This document shows, one piece after another, positions 63,808 to 64,000 of a stretch of 64,000 bases of DNA. The notes beneath the pieces were generated by a model. It was not told the origin of the DNA. It searched no databases and saw only the letters and a program-made list of their open reading frames with translations. Numbering within the stretch: position 1 is the stretch's first letter; the number at the start of each line of letters is the position of its first letter. The stretch is from the NCBI GenBank assembly GCA_026874595.1, contig CM049314.1, positions 16,486,729-16,550,728 of the forward strand. The letters run 5' to 3'. This DNA is from Sipunculus nudus. Its lineage: Eukaryota; Annelida; Sipuncula; Golfingiida; Sipunculidae. Both the position numbers and the translations under genes were made by a program.

Positions 63808-64000
63808 TGTTAAAGACATGCCCTGTGGATTGACCAACTTGTGGCACACAAACAGTGGCACAAACAAGTGGATCAAGTATGACTCTTTTTCACCCAGTGT
63901 GTACAAGTTATACAAGAGGATACAATGCTGGCACACACCAGAAAATCCAAAATCAAGGAAATCATAACAGTAGACCTGCTGTAACTTAACAAAATACACC
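63807..64000. other. Window end, nothing recognised
   Basis: Non-coding sequence. The minus-strand frame here is an extension of the microsatellite frame. Confidence 0.4.

Overview
The window is AT-rich, intron-rich animal nuclear DNA. Repeats that look like the short-element families common in bivalve and gastropod genomes suggest a marine mollusc or other lophotrochozoan. This is inferred from one orthologous gene and the repeat types; no species can be named.

The one securely identified gene is a plus-strand GRTP1 orthologue (growth hormone-regulated TBC protein 1, a Rab GTPase-activating protein). Nine exons between 40090 and 45995 join in a single frame and end at a stop codon. They carry both catalytic fingers of the TBC domain: the Arg of IxxDxxR and the Gln of YxQ. 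A 20-nt coding exon at 11701-11720 fits the missing N-terminus in phase and sequence, giving a 335-residue protein and a first intron of about 28 kb. That intron holds three related 30-33 nt cassettes (13388, 21632, 25221), each with splice sites and each in the phase of the intron. They could be alternatively spliced microexons.

Layout. 1-3900: AT-rich DNA, a minus-strand element fragment, and an unrecognised minus-strand gene candidate (promoter near 3700, poly(A) signal near 1890) carrying a small MITE. 4336-7380: tandem satellite of about 0.78-kb units. 8160-10070: two CR1/L2-like LINE fragments in opposite orientation. 10085-10530: minisatellite. 11640-40089: GRTP1 promoter, exon 1 and intron 1, filled with Helentron-like elements, several antisense exon candidates (about 33.2 to 23.1 kb), minisatellites and two long inverted-repeat elements (33238-35379 and 36770-38784). 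40090-47400: GRTP1 body and 3' region. 47500-55900: mostly featureless DNA with simple repeats. 55988-63806: nested repeats, including an element with a three-monomer higher-order satellite, a Helentron-like copy nearly identical to the one at 13.5 kb, and pieces of a second type of LINE.

Points of most interest: the phase-matched microexon family; minisatellites that appear to have grown out of GRTP1 splice junctions in five introns, multiplying decoy splice sites; the 2-kb element with TATG target duplication and CGCCTAGGCGAG-based subterminal repeats; and the Helentron-like family carrying an endonuclease-like remnant. No rRNA, tRNA or CRISPR array was seen.
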